Source: UBA3478 sp036782715
GTDB taxonomy: Bacteria > Bacteroidota > Bacteroidia > Flavobacteriales > Flavobacteriaceae
Reading direction: 5' to 3'
Assembly (NCBI GenBank): GCA_036782715.1
Contig: DAIPYN010000056.1
Location: 1-5,235 of the forward strand
Length of the DNA stretch: 5,235 nt
The notes below the pieces were generated by a model, which saw only the letters and a list, made by a program, of their open reading frames with translations, was not told where the DNA came from and did no database searches. Each line of letters opens with the position of its first letter. The first letter of the stretch is position 1. Position numbers and translations under genes: made by a program. This document shows positions 4,689 through 5,235 of the stretch, piece after piece.

Positions 4689-5235
4689 TGTAATAGGTTT
4701 TTAAAATACTCAATCACCATGGCCATGGCCAAAGTGTCTAATTCACAGTAGCGTAGTAGCCCAGTTCGGATTTCCTCACGTGCTTTCTCATTTACATCAG
4801 TAAACTGAAGTTTACCATACATAGCCAGCGCTAGACCCCCATTATTGATTTCAGTATTAGAGTCCAGTCGAAGGTCTTCTACCTCGTAAGTTGGTAATAG
4901 CTTGTATGGATCCTGCCCGTCCTTATACCATTTCCAGTTCTTAGGAAAGTTGAATGACGACACATTAATGTCGCCAATCTGATTCTGATATTTTTCTTTA
5001 ATGAACTCCGATTGGAAAACCGCAGGCAACAACTTTTTCATTGAATAGCTACCTCCAAGACTCTCGGAGTAATAACAAGACTCAGCCACTTTTAATAAAT
5101 CAACCATATCTCGAGTACCAGTAAGACTACTTTCGTATTCAAGCTTGTTGCCATTAACAAATGGCAGTAATCCGTTAATCAAGTCTACCTTATCCTCAAT
5201 ATCTGAAGCTTGTAATTGCCCTATAATATGAGTGA
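4685..5235 (-). CDS. DUF2779-family putative nuclease, C-terminal part (5' end outside window)
   Basis: The frame is open from the right edge (first full codon at 5233) through 182 residues to TGA at 4685-4687. A TTG at 5180-5182 could be read as a start, but the upstream frame has no stop and the family is several hundred residues long, so the gene continues beyond the window. The tail is typical of DUF2779: RDMVDL, then GGSYSMKKLLPAV, FIKEKY, DPYKLLP, INNGGLALAMYGKLQF, and LLRYCELDTLAMAMVIEYF. YCELD is a Y-x3-D element like motif III of DEDDy RNase H-fold exonucleases. In this family a Cas4-like PD-(D/E)XK domain usually precedes it, but that part is not visible here. Nuclease activity is inferred. 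It heads the visible operon, and its last ~120 codons are duplicated at 2798-3158. Confidence 0.88.
   Translation of the reverse strand, partial: THIIGQLQASDIEDKVDLINGLLPFVNGNKLEYESSLTGTRDMVDLLKVAESCYYSESLGGSYSMKKLLPAVFQSEFIKEKYQNQIGDINVSSFNFPKNWKWYKDGQDPYKLLPTYEVEDLRLDSNTEINNGGLALAMYGKLQFTDVNEKAREEIRTGLLRYCELDTLAMAMVIEYFKNLLQ
4700..5060 (-). repeat. Direct repeat, copy 2 (tail of the intact DUF2779 gene)
   Basis: This is the partner of 2798-3158 in the same orientation, with no indels. It has sense codons where copy 1 has stops: TCA for Ser just before MKK, and GAA for Glu before INNGG. This copy is continuous with upstream DUF2779 sequence, so it is the parental context. Copy 1 is the displaced tail. 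Confidence 0.97.

Noticed and set aside
2798..5060. Insertion sequence or composite transposon bounded by the direct repeats
   Set aside because: The repeats are coding DUF2779 tails with no terminal inverted repeats, and no transposase or target-site duplication is seen between or beside them.
1..5235. CRISPR array, tRNA, rRNA
   Set aside because: No short regularly spaced repeats, no cloverleaf-like sequence and no rRNA sequence were found on either strand.

Overview
The window is an AT-rich bacterial stretch (roughly 38-40% GC by eye) in which every supportable gene lies on the minus strand. Starts without strong Shine-Dalgarno sequences, many TAA stops and the style of the protein families suggest a Bacteroidota-type genome. 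That assignment is an inference from style, not from a marker gene. The region looks like an accessory, defence-island-like locus next to a decayed piece of ordinary chromosome.

Main operon (5235 down to 784, read right to left). It enters the window as the C-terminal part of a DUF2779-family putative nuclease (4685-5235). Next come a very acidic 127-residue protein (4305-4688) and a 331-residue protein with a recurring N-terminal module (3310-4305). A broken chimeric gene follows (2786-3301), made of the first ~50 codons of a PD-(D/E)XK-type gene fused to a second copy of the DUF2779 tail. After it lie a 265-residue module plus TerB-like protein (1981-2778), a second small acidic protein (1703-1984) and a PD-(D/E)XK nuclease that carries the same module at its C-terminus (784-1683). 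Junctions are ATGA or TAATG overlaps or gaps of 7-19 nt, so this reads as one transcript whose promoter lies outside the window.

Two structural themes stand out. (i) One ~110-residue module occurs in three adjacent, otherwise unrelated proteins, with GKG near its start and, in two copies, VSNQWG near its end. (ii) The last ~120 codons of the DUF2779 gene are repeated 1902 nt away as a direct repeat (361 nt, no indels, 21 mismatches, about 94% identity). Each copy ends almost exactly at the gene's stop and is followed by a different cassette of accessory genes. The layout is therefore '[DUF2779 tail]-[cassette A]-[orphan tail]-[cassette B]', which would allow cassette loss or exchange by recombination between tails.

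Left part (1-780). A separate short transcription unit has a good sigma70-like promoter (668-696) and a 75-residue unknown protein (412-639). It is followed by a second in-frame chimera: the first 46 codons of a 5'(3')-deoxyribonucleotidase-like HAD gene joined to the last 57 codons of a potassium channel, with a stop codon at the joint. A strong GC-rich terminator (25-54) closes the unit. No RNA gene, CRISPR array, transposase or recognisable att site was seen. The 640-783 gap holds only the promoter.
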